Of a stretch of DNA of 64,000 nt, positions 17,620-26,503 are shown in pieces. Position 1 is the first letter of the stretch. Each line of letters opens with the position of its first letter. The notes below the pieces were generated by a model. That model was not told the DNA's origin. It made no database searches and worked only from the letters and a program-made list of their open reading frames with translations. The DNA lies in NCBI RefSeq assembly GCF_022344005.1, contig NZ_CP092191.1, forward strand, positions 124,001 through 188,000, given 5' to 3'. This stretch comes from Deinococcus sp. KNUC1210 (lineage in GTDB: Bacteria > Deinococcota > Deinococci > Deinococcales > Deinococcaceae). A program made the position numbers and the translations under genes.

Positions 17620-18204
17620 ATGACCATGACCCTCAGCAAAGGCGGTAATCTCTCGCTCACCAAGCAGGACCCCGGACTCAAGCGGGCGCTGGTGGGCCTG
17701 GGCTGGGACGCCCGCAGCACCAACGGCGCCGAATTCGATCTGGATGCCAGCGCCTTCCTGCTGGGCGACAACGGCAGGATCTACGGCACGGGCGAGCAGA
17801 GCTTCGTGTTCTACAACAATCTCGCGACACCCGACCGCACCGTGACCCATACCGGCGACAACCGCACGGGCGACGGCGACGGCGACGACGAGCAGATTCT
17901 GGTGCAGCTCGATCAGCTGCCCGCGTCGGTGCAGAAGATCGCCATCACCGTGACGATTCACGACGCGGCGGCGCGGCGGCAGAGCTTCGGACAGGTGAAC
18001 AATGCGTTTATCCGCATCGCCAACGATGAAACAGGCCGGGAGGTGGCCCGCTTCGATCTGACCGAAGACAGCAGCGTCGAAACCGCCATGATTTTCGCGG
18101 AGCTGTACCGCTACGGCGGCGAGTGGAAGTTGCGTGCGGTGGGGCAGGGCTGGCAGGGCGGCCTCAAGGCGATGTGCGACAACTACGGGCTGAACATCAG
18201 CTGA
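17620..18204 (+). CDS. TerD-family calcium-binding stress protein
   Basis: This 194-residue protein shows the family signatures: LSKGGNLSLTK at the start, GLGWDAR, EFDLDASAFLL, FYNNL, the acidic calcium loop TGDNRTGDGDGDDE (residues 86-99) and a closing ELYRYGGEWKLRAVGQG with GL-x-x-MCDNYG. Full length for the family is about 190 residues, so it is complete. AAGGAG lies just before the ATG. It pairs with the vWA gene directly upstream. The family binds calcium and takes part in tellurite and general envelope or oxidative stress resistance; the specific trigger here is unknown. Confidence 0.92.
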   Translation: MTMTLSKGGNLSLTKQDPGLKRALVGLGWDARSTNGAEFDLDASAFLLGDNGRIYGTGEQSFVFYNNLATPDRTVTHTGDNRTGDGDGDDEQILVQLDQLPASVQKIAITVTIHDAAARRQSFGQVNNAFIRIANDETGREVARFDLTEDSSVETAMIFAELYRYGGEWKLRAVGQGWQGGLKAMCDNYGLNIS

Positions 18205-18267
18205 GCAGCCTTCTGGAGCAGGCACATCACTTCAGCGGGCTGAGCGGGATCGCCGCCTTCTTTCTGC

Positions 18268-19005
18268 TTACCAGGGGATTTCTCCCGTTTCAGGATTGTA
18301 TTCTTCGCTGATAAACCGTCCGGTCGGGCCGTTCTCGTCCAGAAGCGCGTATTTGGCGATACGTGCGCCCGCTTCCTGGACCGTTCCGGTTCCACGGTGG
18401 CCGTTGAAGTCGGTCGCGACAAAGCCCGGATCGACCGCATTGACTTTGAAGGCGGTATCGCGGAGCTCGTAGGCCAGATCGATGGTGTACATGTTCAGCG
18501 CTGCTTTCGACGGGTGGTAGACGGCGCCTTTGTGGTGGTAGTACTGATAGTTGGGATCGGTGTGCAGGGTAAGCGAACCCTGACTCGACGACACATTCAC
18601 GATCCTGGGTGCGGGCGAGTGCCGCAGCAGATCGATAAACGCCTGAGTGACCCGTACCACCCCGAAGACGTTGGTTTCGAATACCCGCCGATACGCGTCT
18701 ATACTCGCTCCGAGCGCGTTCTGCGGCATACCGCCGCTGATACCGGCATTGTTGATCAGCACGTCCAGAACGTCCGTTTGCTGGCCGACTGCTTCACGTG
18801 CGGCCTTCACCGACTCCGAATCGCTGACGTCGATCTGGACGGCCTCGACGTTGTTCAGTCCTTCGGCCTTGAGCCTGTCCACGGCCTTTCGGCCATTCTC
18901 CAGATCGCGGCTGCCCAGATAGACGTGATAACCCTGCTGAAGCAGCAGACGGGCGGTCTCAAATCCGATACTCTTGTTGGCTCCTGTGATCAGCGCTGAT
19001 TTCAT
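18268..19005 (-). CDS. Short-chain dehydrogenase/reductase (SDR)
   Basis: This 245-residue classical SDR has the cofactor motif TGANKSIG (residues 7-14), NNAGISGG, the catalytic Ser in VNVSSSQG and the active-site Tyr and Lys in YHPSKAALN. The dinucleotide-site Arg in GSRD suggests preference for NADPH. The start follows GGAGG (complement of 19011-19015). It converges with the TerD gene and is divergent from the antiporter. Its promoter carries tandem palindromes (next entry), so it is probably induced when a repressor releases. Similar proteins are often annotated carbonyl reductases; the substrate cannot be read from sequence. Confidence 0.88.
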   Translation of the reverse strand: MKSALITGANKSIGFETARLLLQQGYHVYLGSRDLENGRKAVDRLKAEGLNNVEAVQIDVSDSESVKAAREAVGQQTDVLDVLINNAGISGGMPQNALGASIDAYRRVFETNVFGVVRVTQAFIDLLRHSPAPRIVNVSSSQGSLTLHTDPNYQYYHHKGAVYHPSKAALNMYTIDLAYELRDTAFKVNAVDPGFVATDFNGHRGTGTVQEAGARIAKYALLDENGPTGRFISEEYNPETGEIPW

Positions 19006-19054
19006 CTGTCCTCCGGTGGCTCCAATGTGTGGAAGGCCCGTGCAGAGCCTCCGC

Positions 19055-19124
19055 TGAACTCTGCTCCACATAGTGAAGCGGAACTTTGTTCCATTAATAT
19101 ACGGAACTGTGTTCCGCTTGTCAA
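19055..19124 (-). promoter_or_regulatory. Strong promoter with tandem GGAAC-N3-GTTCC operators for the SDR gene
   Basis: Read on the minus strand, TTGACA (19119-19124), a 17-base spacer and TATATT (19096-19101) form an excellent sigma-70 type promoter. A perfect 5+3+5 palindrome, GGAACTGTGTTCC (19103-19115, plus-strand reading), fills the spacer. A second, GGAACTTTGTTCC (19080-19092), lies just past the -10, 23 bases away. A degenerate third copy, TGAACTCTGCTCC, lies at 19055-19067. The helical spacing suggests cooperative binding by a dimeric repressor such as a TetR/MarR-type protein; no candidate regulator is adjacent. Confidence 0.72.
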
Positions 19125-19277
19125 GAGAGGCAAGCTGTTGAACGCAGCCAGCAGGGCATGCTGATAGCCTGGAGCTGTCCAGCCAACACCCGCGTGAAGC
19201 AGCTCAGCGCAGTTCCTCGAAGAAAGAGCCGGAACCGTCCTCAGCCCCGGAGGGTGCTCGTCCGTCAGACTATAGGT

Positions 19278-21311
19278 ATGTTTCGTGTGCTCGCGCTCGG
19301 CGCTCCGCTGCTGTTCACCTGCCTCGCCAGTGCCCAGAAGGTAGACAGTCATTCGGGCGCTCCGCCCGCCTTCATGGGTCAGCTCACCCTGCTGCTGCTG
19401 GTCGGGGCGCTGGCGGCATTTCTGTCGTTCCGGGTCGGACTGGTGCCGATCATCGGCTTTCTGCTGGCAGGCGTGCTGGCAGGACCTTCATTGCTGGGCA
19501 TCATCGACGACCCTGCCGTTATCAGCAGTGCCAGCGACATCGGCGTGATGCTGCTGCTGTTCGCAATCGGAATCGAGTTCAGCCTCGACAAACTGGCCCG
19601 CATCGCCCGGCTGATCTTTCTGGGCGGCGGGGCACAGGTGGTGCTCACGGTCGTCATCACGACGCTGCTGCTGTCTGCATTCGGCGTCAGCTTTCAGAAC
19701 AGCGTGTTCACCGGCTTCCTGCTGTCGCTGTCGAGCACCGCCATCGTGATGAAGATTCTGGAAGGGCGCGGCGGGACGAGCACCGAAACGGGTCAGGTCA
19801 GCCTGGGCATCCTGATCTTTCAGGATCTGGCGGTGGTGGTGATGGTGCTGCTGGTGCCGATGCTGGCAGGCCAGGGCGGGGGTGCGCTGGGCATCGTGGT
19901 GGCGCTCGGCAAGGCGGCGGGCATCGTGGCGGCGGTGCTGCTGCTGGCGCGGCGGGTCGTTCCGAAGGTGCTTGAAGTGGTGGCGCGCACCTGCTCGCAG
20001 GAAATTTTTCTGCTCACCATCGTGGCGGCGTGTTTCGGGACGGCGTATCTGACCAGTCTGGCAGGTGTGAGTCTGGCACTGGGCGCGTTCCTGGCGGGCC
20101 TGCTGGTCAGCGAGAGCCGCTTCGGTCGGCAGGCGCTCGGCGAGATTCTGCCCCTGCAGATCCTCTTCAGCGCCGCCTTCTTTCTGTCGGTCGGCCTGCA
20201 ACTCGACGTGCGTTTCCTGCTGAGTCACCTGCCGCTGGTGCTGGCGGGCGTCGTCCTGATCGCGCTGCTCAAGGCGCTGCTCACCACCGTCAGCGTACGA
20301 ATCCTGGGTCAGACGCTTGCAACGGCGACCGCGACCGGCTGGCTGCTGGCGCAGATCGGTGAATTCTCGTTCGTACTGGAGAGCAGCGGGCGGGCACTTG
20401 GCCTCACGCCCGCCGGTCTGGGCAGCACCGGAACGCAGACCTTCATCGCCGCGACCGTGCTGCTGATGGCACTGACGCCGGTGATGGCCGACATCGGAGA
20501 ACGGCTGGGCCTCCGAAAGCGCTCAGCCGGGCAGGTGGCCGCACTCACCGTTGGGCTGCCGCCGCAGGTCGATGCTCAGACCCCGCTGGCGCATCTGCAA
20601 AACCACATCATCGTGGCCGGATTCGGCCCGCATGCCCGCCGCATCGCCCGCGAGCTGAAGCGTCAGGCGGTGCCGTTCGGCGTCCTGACGCTCAGTCCGG
20701 ACGGTGCCGCCGATGTGGCCGAGCACAATGTTCCGGTGGTGATCGGCGACTATGCTCGCAGCGCCCTGCTGTCGGAAGCGGCGATTCAGCGGGCACGTGC
20801 GCTGGTCGTGGTGGACGATACCCCCGAAATGGCTGCCCGTGTGACGAGCGTGGCGCGGACACTTAATCCGTCGCTGACGATTATCGCGCATACGGACGAT
20901 GCCGACGAGATCGCCACCCTGACGGCAGTGGGGGCCACATCGGTCGTCACCAGCCAGGATTCGGTCGCAAGGGGCGTGTTGGCCCGTCTCGGTCTGACGA
21001 TGGCCCCGGCTCACCATGATCCTTCCGGCCTGATTACACTGACTGCGGCGCAGCAGGAGATGTGTGACCACGCGCACGGAATTTCGTCCGTCGTGCCGGA
21101 CGCGCGGGACGTGTGCCCGGAGTGTGTGGCGTTGGGCGATACCTGGGTGCACCTGCGGGTATGTATGACCTGCGGTCACGTCGGCTGCTGTGACAGCAGC
21201 AAAAACCGCCACGCCACCGCGCACGCGCAGGCCAGCACCCACCCGCTGATCAGGAGTCTGGAGCCGAACGAGGACTGGGCCTACTGCTATCCGCACGACC
21301 TGACGCGCTGA
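19278..21311 (+). CDS. CPA2-family cation:proton antiporter with TrkA-N and UBP zinc-finger domains
   Basis: This 677-residue protein has an N-terminal signal-like helix, then about twelve membrane segments of the KefB/CPA2 exchanger fold (IIGFLLAGVLAGP, GIEFSLD and ALGAFLAGLLVSESRFG regions). A cytosolic TrkA-N-like nucleotide-binding domain follows (IIVAGFGPHARRIAREL, about residue 440). At the C-terminus there is an 80-residue zinc finger of the UBP type, with Cys and His ligands in VCPECVALGD, RVCMTCGHVGCCDSS and HATAHA. It likely exchanges K+ or Na+ for protons, gated by nucleotides. The UBP-finger tail is an uncommon addition whose ligand here is unknown. The start chosen lacks a strong ribosome site but directly precedes the first hydrophobic helix. 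Confidence 0.85.
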   Translation: MFRVLALGAPLLFTCLASAQKVDSHSGAPPAFMGQLTLLLLVGALAAFLSFRVGLVPIIGFLLAGVLAGPSLLGIIDDPAVISSASDIGVMLLLFAIGIEFSLDKLARIARLIFLGGGAQVVLTVVITTLLLSAFGVSFQNSVFTGFLLSLSSTAIVMKILEGRGGTSTETGQVSLGILIFQDLAVVVMVLLVPMLAGQGGGALGIVVALGKAAGIVAAVLLLARRVVPKVLEVVARTCSQEIFLLTIVAACFGTAYLTSLAGVSLALGAFLAGLLVSESRFGRQALGEILPLQILFSAAFFLSVGLQLDVRFLLSHLPLVLAGVVLIALLKALLTTVSVRILGQTLATATATGWLLAQIGEFSFVLESSGRALGLTPAGLGSTGTQTFIAATVLLMALTPVMADIGERLGLRKRSAGQVAALTVGLPPQVDAQTPLAHLQNHIIVAGFGPHARRIARELKRQAVPFGVLTLSPDGAADVAEHNVPVVIGDYARSALLSEAAIQRARALVVVDDTPEMAARVTSVARTLNPSLTIIAHTDDADEIATLTAVGATSVVTSQDSVARGVLARLGLTMAPAHHDPSGLITLTAAQQEMCDHAHGISSVVPDARDVCPECVALGDTWVHLRVCMTCGHVGCCDSSKNRHATAHAQASTHPLIRSLEPNEDWAYCYPHDLTR

Positions 21312-21440
21312 ACACGTCCACGCTTGCCAGTGGAACGCCCTGCTGAGACGTGACCCACCGCAGGCCGGTTCAGGAAGGCGAAAGAAGTCACTATGGCAGC
21401 CTCTCGCCCCAGTGCTTGTGGTCAAACGTGGCGATACGAA

Positions 21441-22122
21441 TCAGCGTCCAGGCTTCTCAGGTGTAAAGAGCTTCCAGTGCCCTTCGGAGATGACTTCGAC
21501 TCTGCCGTTCTGCACTTTGATGGCCGTCTGGTCGTCAATCCCGTAGGTCGGCACGGGCACCTCGGCGGCCATCTTCCCGACCCGTTCGGCAGAGCTTTCC
21601 GGGTGGTCTTTGTGATCGAGGTGTGGAAGCAGGGCGAAGTCGACGAGCCCCAGTCCCTGTTCGATGACGAAGGGTGTCGCCGGATCGTCGTAGGTCTCGC
21701 CGAACACCGGGGCGGTGACCATGCTGCCAGCGCTGATTCCGACATAGAACGGTGTTCTGGAGCGACGGCAGGAGGTCGGCCAGTCCGGACGCACGCATCC
21801 AGTGGTTCAGGTAGACGACATCGCCGCCGAACACCAGCAGAGCGTCGGTTTCCTGAACCGCCGTGACCCAGTACTCCTGTTTGATGCTGGGGAGGGCGGT
21901 GAGTTCCAGGACACCCAGCGATTTCCAGCCGAGTTCGCACATCGGGCTGGAGGTGGCGCCGGTGAGGAAGCGGTAGGCCATGCCGGGGCCGCCGGGAAAG
22001 GGGAGGATGGCCGTGGGAATACACAGAGCGTTGGCCTCGGCAATCGGTTTGCCCAGGAGATCGACCAGGGCCGCGTGCAGACTGGGGTTCTTGATGCCAG
22101 CAGACGTCAGGAGTAGATTCAT
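21441..22122 (-). pseudogene. Peptidase E-like (S51) hydrolase, frameshifted near 21748
   Basis: The N-terminal half (start 22122, ribosome site GAGAGGAAC) reads MNLLLTSAGIKNPSLHAAL and continues through VFGGDVVYLNHWMR, typical of S51 dipeptidase E / cyanophycinase-like enzymes. The frame then slips. The second half, in another frame, carries the nucleophile-Ser motif GISAGSMVTAP and the C-terminal IPTYG/TAIKV-type segment, ending at 21441. Removing one base at the A-A pair near 21748 restores NTVYVGISAGSMV. The corrected protein is about 226 residues, normal for the family, with its catalytic Ser present. It would cleave Asp-X dipeptides in the cytoplasm. The break may be an assembly error or a young mutation. 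Confidence 0.7.
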
Positions 22123-22379
22123 CGTTCCTCTCTTTGCCGGTGTTCTGGAAGTGGAGAATGGGCATTCTTCTCGCAGAGGTGAGGGCAGCAGGAGTCCAGG
22201 ACAGCTGCGATTGGTTTATACACAGCAGCTGAACTCGCCCCTCACACAGAGCCGGGGATGGCCGTCGGGCCGCTTTGTGCAGGCAGAGTGAACCCTGAGC
22301 GCATTTGCAAGACCTGTCCATAGAAGGTCCAGCGGGTTCAGGTCGTTATCACTCGCCCGTTACTCCGCTCCCAGACGGG

Positions 22380-23117
22380 TTATGGTGTCGCCGAAGACGC
22401 CTCATGACAGCAACGGGAGGAGGAGGGCGCTGCCTCCACGTATTCATCGTGCCGCCTGATCTGGGTGAAGACTTCGGCCTGAGGCCAACCCGCCGGTACG
22501 TCCTGCCAGAGTTCCTGGCGTCCGTAAGGCACGATGTCCAGGTGCCCTGCGATGCTTGACAGGATTTCGATTCCCCGTCCCCGCGTTTCGTAGGTCTGGT
22601 ACGGAACGCCGTTCACCTGGAGGTACACGCTAAAGCCGGAGACTTCCCCGCCTTCCGGCTGCGTCCAGTTCCAGTCCTGGTTGTAGGTCGTGTCGTGGGC
22701 AGAGACCCAGGGCACGGTCCAGCCCATCCGGGTGGAATAGGCCTGGAGTTTTTCGATAGGTGCACGCGAGATTCTTACCAGACTGACGTCGTAGGGCGCG
22801 AAGTGTGCCAGGTGGGGAATGGCGTTGTCGGCATCGTCCGAGCAGTAGGCACAGCCCTGTTCCCAGCCGGGATCGAACATGAAGTGGTGAACGATCAGCT
22901 GTGAGCGGCCAGCAAACAGGTCGATCAGCGTCACGGGGCCGTCAGCACCGATGAAGGTATAGTTCTCGACTGGCGTCATCGGCAGCCGCCGACGTTGGGC
23001 AGCCACGGCGTCATTCAGTCGGGTGGCCGACTTCTCCAGCGGCAGAAGGGCCTGACGGGCCTGGCTCCAGGTATCGCGGTCGACGATAGGGGGATGGGCA
23101 GCACTGGTGTCGATCAT
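22380..23117 (-). CDS. DUF899 thioredoxin-like family protein
   Basis: This 245-residue protein matches the DUF899 layout. The first third contains a short helical region, then YTFIGADGPVTLIDLF, VHHFMFDPGWEQGCAYCS and DNAIPHLAHF. The Cys-x-x-Cys pair (CAYC) sits where thioredoxin-like proteins place their redox site, and the closing part has YQTYETRGRGIE and DIVPYGRQE. AAAGGAC precedes the ATG at 23117. Family members are often annotated as thioredoxin-like or AhpC-like, but no reaction is established. It lies upstream of other minus-strand standalone enzymes without clear functional linkage. Confidence 0.8.
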   Translation of the reverse strand: MIDTSAAHPPIVDRDTWSQARQALLPLEKSATRLNDAVAAQRRRLPMTPVENYTFIGADGPVTLIDLFAGRSQLIVHHFMFDPGWEQGCAYCSDDADNAIPHLAHFAPYDVSLVRISRAPIEKLQAYSTRMGWTVPWVSAHDTTYNQDWNWTQPEGGEVSGFSVYLQVNGVPYQTYETRGRGIEILSSIAGHLDIVPYGRQELWQDVPAGWPQAEVFTQIRRHDEYVEAAPSSSRCCHEASSATP

Positions 23118-23240
23118 AAGTTGTCCTTTTGGCTGGTGTGCTCGCTGGGCCATTGGCTTGACAGGTCGCTGATCTGCGGTACAGCGCCGCGCCCTCTGCA
23201 CCCAGAGAAGGATGAACCGGATCAATGAGCCGTCAACCTC

Positions 23241-23801
23241 TCAGGCCGGAGACTCAGACCGGGTGCCGATCACTGGCTCGTAGGTTAAAAGGAGCACGCC
23301 CGAACCGAGGTCTCTTGAGGCGGTGAGTGTCAGTGGCAGCGGCTCCCCGTCGGGAAACAGCCGCTTGCCGCTTCCTAGAATCAGCGGGAACACCATCAGG
23401 CGGAGTTCGTCCACCAGGCCAGCGCGCAGCAGGGTCTGTACCAGGGTGCCGCTGCCGTATACCAGAAGATTGTCGCCTTCCTGCTGCTTCAGGGCCGTCA
23501 CCGCCGAGACCACGTCTCCTTCGAGGGCAGTTGCGTTCCATTCGAGGGTGGTCAGGGTGGTGGTGGCGACGAACTTCGGCAGGCTGTTCATCCGTTCGCC
23601 AAACGTCCCGGTGTCGTCTGCTTGGGGCCAGTATTTTGCAAAACCCTGATACGTCACGCGGCCCAGCAGCAGGGCGCTGCTCTCAAACAGTTCGTCACGC
23701 TTGAACGCGCCGTCATCTGGGTGGTAGCCGTTGCGCCAGGGAAGAGCTTCTTCGTATACGCCGTCCAGGGTCAGGAATTCGGTCACGATGACTTTTCGCA
23801 T
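23241..23801 (-). CDS. Dihydrofolate reductase / RibD C-terminal-like protein
   Basis: This 186-residue protein has the DHFR-like RibD-C fold: a first strand starting MRKVIVTEFLTLDGV, the ALLLGRVTYQGFAKYWP segment, LKQQEGDNLLVYGSGTLVQTLL (a nucleotide-site glycine motif) and LILGSGKRLFPDG. These standalone proteins are widespread in Gram-positive and Deinococcus genomes and probably reduce small molecules with NADPH. No riboflavin genes lie nearby, so a role in riboflavin synthesis is unlikely. The ATG at 23801 follows AGAGGAG. Confidence 0.88.
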   Translation of the reverse strand: MRKVIVTEFLTLDGVYEEALPWRNGYHPDDGAFKRDELFESSALLLGRVTYQGFAKYWPQADDTGTFGERMNSLPKFVATTTLTTLEWNATALEGDVVSAVTALKQQEGDNLLVYGSGTLVQTLLRAGLVDELRLMVFPLILGSGKRLFPDGEPLPLTLTASRDLGSGVLLLTYEPVIGTRSESPA

Positions 23802-23966
23802 TTCTGCTCCTCTTACTGTTTAGCTGTGCCTCGGCCCGTTGGGGTTAAGGGGCTGCCGTTGGCGAAATCTTTCAATCCCTCCGGCATTAGTCACGCGGCT
23901 GTCCTGGTGTGGGTCAGATCTTCGGAGAACCAGCAGAGGTCGGCACCCTCAATACCGGATCTCCTG

Positions 23967-24794
23967 TTAGAGAGTGACGGTCCAGCGCGGCAGCGCCACA
24001 TCAGCCTGGGTGAAGAAGTCGGTCAGGACCGGGGCCAGGACGGCGGCATCGACCTCATGTGTCTGGCCTTCCAGCACCACCGCTGAAGCGTGGGGCATCG
24101 CTGCTGCCAGCGTGAGCGCCGTCGTTCGCATGAACGGAAAGCTCGCACCGCCAGAAATCAGCAGCGTCGGCTGATCCAGATCGGCCACCCGGTCGGCGGG
24201 GACCGAACCGTCCTGGCCCAGCAGGAAGGCGTGGTCGTAGGCCAGGGTCGGGGCGACGGCTTCCAGGCCCGACCAGAACGGCGCGTGCCGCATGCCGTCG
24301 ATCTGCGTGGCTGGCGTGCCGACCTGCTGCATGAACCGGGCCACCGCGTCTCCCCGGCGACCCTCTGCCAGCAGGGGTATCAGGTCGGCAAGATACCTCT
24401 GCCACGCTGGCCGAACTGCCGGATCGTCGTTGTAGGGCGCTTCGTAGAGAGCCAGCCGCCCAGCTCGCTCGCCCAGGGCGAGGGCCGCCTCCAGAACAAG
24501 GGCGGCTCCGGACGAATGCCCGTAGAGGTGGGCGTGCCCCCCGGCGATCTCGATCAGGGCAGCGAGGTCCTCCACCTCACGGCTGACGCTGTAGGGCGCG
24601 GTGTCGCCGCTGTCGCCCCGGCCTCGCCGGTCGTAGTTGATGACCGTGAAATGGGACGAGAGGTGTCGAGCGAGTTCCACAGCGCCCGAGGTAGTACGGG
24701 AGCACAGAGCGCCGACCACGAGGATGACCGCCGGGCCCTGTCCAGTCTGGTCATAGGCGATGGTGGTGCCGTCCTGGGATACCACAGTCTGCAT
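23967..24794 (-). CDS. Alpha/beta hydrolase
   Basis: This 275-residue alpha/beta hydrolase has the oxyanion-turn region (GQGPAVILVVGAL), NYDRRGRGDSG, the nucleophile elbow GHSSG and a late His in EGQTHEV followed by a short closing helix. The acid residue is probably the Asp in VADLDQP or nearby. A strong AAGGAGGAG precedes the ATG. It is divergent from the TetR gene at 25001, which likely represses it. The family contains esterases and haloperoxidase-like enzymes; the substrate is unknown. Confidence 0.87.
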   Translation of the reverse strand: MQTVVSQDGTTIAYDQTGQGPAVILVVGALCSRTTSGAVELARHLSSHFTVINYDRRGRGDSGDTAPYSVSREVEDLAALIEIAGGHAHLYGHSSGAALVLEAALALGERAGRLALYEAPYNDDPAVRPAWQRYLADLIPLLAEGRRGDAVARFMQQVGTPATQIDGMRHAPFWSGLEAVAPTLAYDHAFLLGQDGSVPADRVADLDQPTLLISGGASFPFMRTTALTLAAAMPHASAVVLEGQTHEVDAAVLAPVLTDFFTQADVALPRWTVTL

Positions 24795-25000
24795 GGCGAA
24801 CTCCTCCTTTAAAAACAGAATGCACCGACACAATTACGCTAACAGATTATATGTACACCGTCAACATTAAGACAGCTATGCTGACGTTTACCGTCTTAGC
24901 CACCGAACGCAAGGTGGGCAACACTACCGAACTTTTCCGCACGAAAGGTATGCTTTCCCAACCTGACCGGACTGCCCGGAACGGGGCAAAAGGTCACTTC
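24795..25000. promoter_or_regulatory. Divergent promoter region of the hydrolase and TetR genes
   Basis: This AT-richer spacer carries TATAAT on the minus strand (24846-24851). A TAAGAC ... GTCTTA inverted repeat (24868-24873 and 24893-24898) is the best operator candidate for the neighbouring TetR protein. No matching -35 was clear. Individual boundaries are uncertain. Confidence 0.35.
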
Positions 25001-25660
25001 ATGGAAAACGCCACTGTTCGCAGACGCTCCACCTACCATCACGGCGACCTGCGCCACGCGCTGTTGCAGGCGGGTCTGGAACTTGCCCGGCAGCAGGGTC
25101 CTGACGCGGTCAGCATCCGGGAGGTGACGCGCCGAGCAGGGGTCACGCCTAATGCGGCCTATCGTCATTTCGCCGATCATGATGCCCTGCTCGCTTCCGT
25201 CTGTTCCGCCGCACAGGTCGAGGTCGCCCGCGCCATCGAACGCGAGGTCGCTCAGGTAGACGCCTCGCTGACCGGCGCTCTGCGCGCTCGGGGCCGCTTT
25301 CATGCGGTGGGACTGGGATACATGCGTTTCGCGCAGACCCAGCCCGGCCTGTTTCGCACTGCCTTCTGGGCCTCCAGAAATCTGCAGAAGGCGGCGAGCC
25401 CTGATCGGCGCAGCGAAGGCGGCAAGACGCCCTTCGAGTGGCTCAGCGCCGCGCTGGACGAACTGGTCGATGCCGGTGTCATTTCCAGCGAACGGCGGAA
25501 AGGTGCGGAGTTTCTGGCCTGGTCTGCGGTACATGGACTGGCGACCCTCCTGATTGACGGCCCCCTGCAGGCTCTCAGCAGAGAGCAGGCACTGTCTCTC
25601 GAATACCTGCTGGTAGACATGGTGGACCGGGGATTACATCAGGAGCCGAACAGCCGATAG
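25001..25660 (+). CDS. TetR/AcrR-family transcription regulator
   Basis: This 219-residue protein has an N-terminal TetR helix-turn-helix (LRHALLQAGLELARQQG, then SIREVTRRAGVTPNAAYRHF, residues 12-62) and a C-terminal ligand domain of the WHG type (WSAVHGLATLLIDG). AAAGGT precedes the ATG at 25001; the frame stays open upstream but without a better start. It likely represses the divergently transcribed alpha/beta hydrolase and itself through the shared spacer. The inducer is unknown. Confidence 0.88.
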   Translation: MENATVRRRSTYHHGDLRHALLQAGLELARQQGPDAVSIREVTRRAGVTPNAAYRHFADHDALLASVCSAAQVEVARAIEREVAQVDASLTGALRARGRFHAVGLGYMRFAQTQPGLFRTAFWASRNLQKAASPDRRSEGGKTPFEWLSAALDELVDAGVISSERRKGAEFLAWSAVHGLATLLIDGPLQALSREQALSLEYLLVDMVDRGLHQEPNSR

Positions 25661-25798
25661 ACGGCGCCCTTCAGGCACACCGGGACCGTGGGCGGGCCAT
25701 GCATCGCCTGAAGGGGCAGGGCGAACGGATGGGAGCGGTGCTGATCGGTGCGCCGAGGTGGGATGGCTGAAAAGGGGACTGCTCAGGCCCCCGCAGCC

Positions 25799-26503
25799 TT
25801 ACTCGTAGTACTCCGGCAGCTTCTTGAGTCCTTCCCACTGCGCCGGGTCATGCCCAAACACGACCATTCCAATCCGCTCGCGCTCTACCAGGTCGAGCAG
25901 CTTGAGCGTGCTGGCACGGACAGCCGCGGGGTCCGGATTCCTTCCGTCATCCTGCACGTCCGGGGTAAAGTCTTTGCCGAAAGAGACCGCGTCGACGGTC
26001 AAAAGCACCGCCCCCGTGTTGGGCAGCCGCAGCAGCACCGACTGATGTCCCGGCACATGTCCACTCGTCTCAATCAATTCCAACCCCGGCAACAAGGGCG
26101 TGTCTCCGTCCACCAGCCGAATCCGCTCTGAAGGCTGATCCCACTGGGGCCGAGTGGCTGCAAACCGTGGATTGCTCGCCGCTTCCGCATGATGTTGCCG
26201 CTGAACCACATACTGTGCCTTCGTGAAGGCCGCGTGTCGTCCGGCATGGTCGTCGTCGTAGTGCGTCGAAATGACCATCTCGATATCGTCCGGTTGCAGG
26301 CCGATACTCGCCAGTTGCTCGATCACGTCCTGCCCGTTCTCGAACTCCGATGACTCTTCCGGAATAATCTCCGGCAGGCCAGTGTCGATCAGAATATTTT
26401 TCCCGTCTTCCGTCTGGACCAGATAGCAGACGATAGGAATCTGGTAATCCGGCACGGACCCGACCTGCATCAGATAAAGACGCTTCACGGCGTTCTGACT
26501 CAT
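25799..26503 (-). CDS. MBL-fold metallo-hydrolase, N-acyl homoserine lactonase-like
   Basis: This 234-residue metallo-beta-lactamase-fold protein resembles AHL lactonase-type enzymes: an opening IPIVCYLVQTEDGKNILIDTG, metal motif STHYDDDHAG, third-strand HVPGHQSV, VDAVSF and a closing GHDPAQW. The usual HxHxDH metal motif reads H-Y-D-D-D-H here, with Asp in place of the second His, a change that may alter metal binding. The start at 26503 follows GGAGGAAC. Lactone hydrolysis or quorum quenching is possible, but other MBL hydrolases share these features. No partner genes adjoin it. Confidence 0.82.
   Translation of the reverse strand: MSQNAVKRLYLMQVGSVPDYQIPIVCYLVQTEDGKNILIDTGLPEIIPEESSEFENGQDVIEQLASIGLQPDDIEMVISTHYDDDHAGRHAAFTKAQYVVQRQHHAEAASNPRFAATRPQWDQPSERIRLVDGDTPLLPGLELIETSGHVPGHQSVLLRLPNTGAVLLTVDAVSFGKDFTPDVQDDGRNPDPAAVRASTLKLLDLVERERIGMVVFGHDPAQWEGLKKLPEYYE

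Noticed and set aside
25667..25715. A ten-pair inverted repeat after the TetR gene
   Set aside because: The loop is about 29 bases and no T run follows, so I did not call it a terminator.
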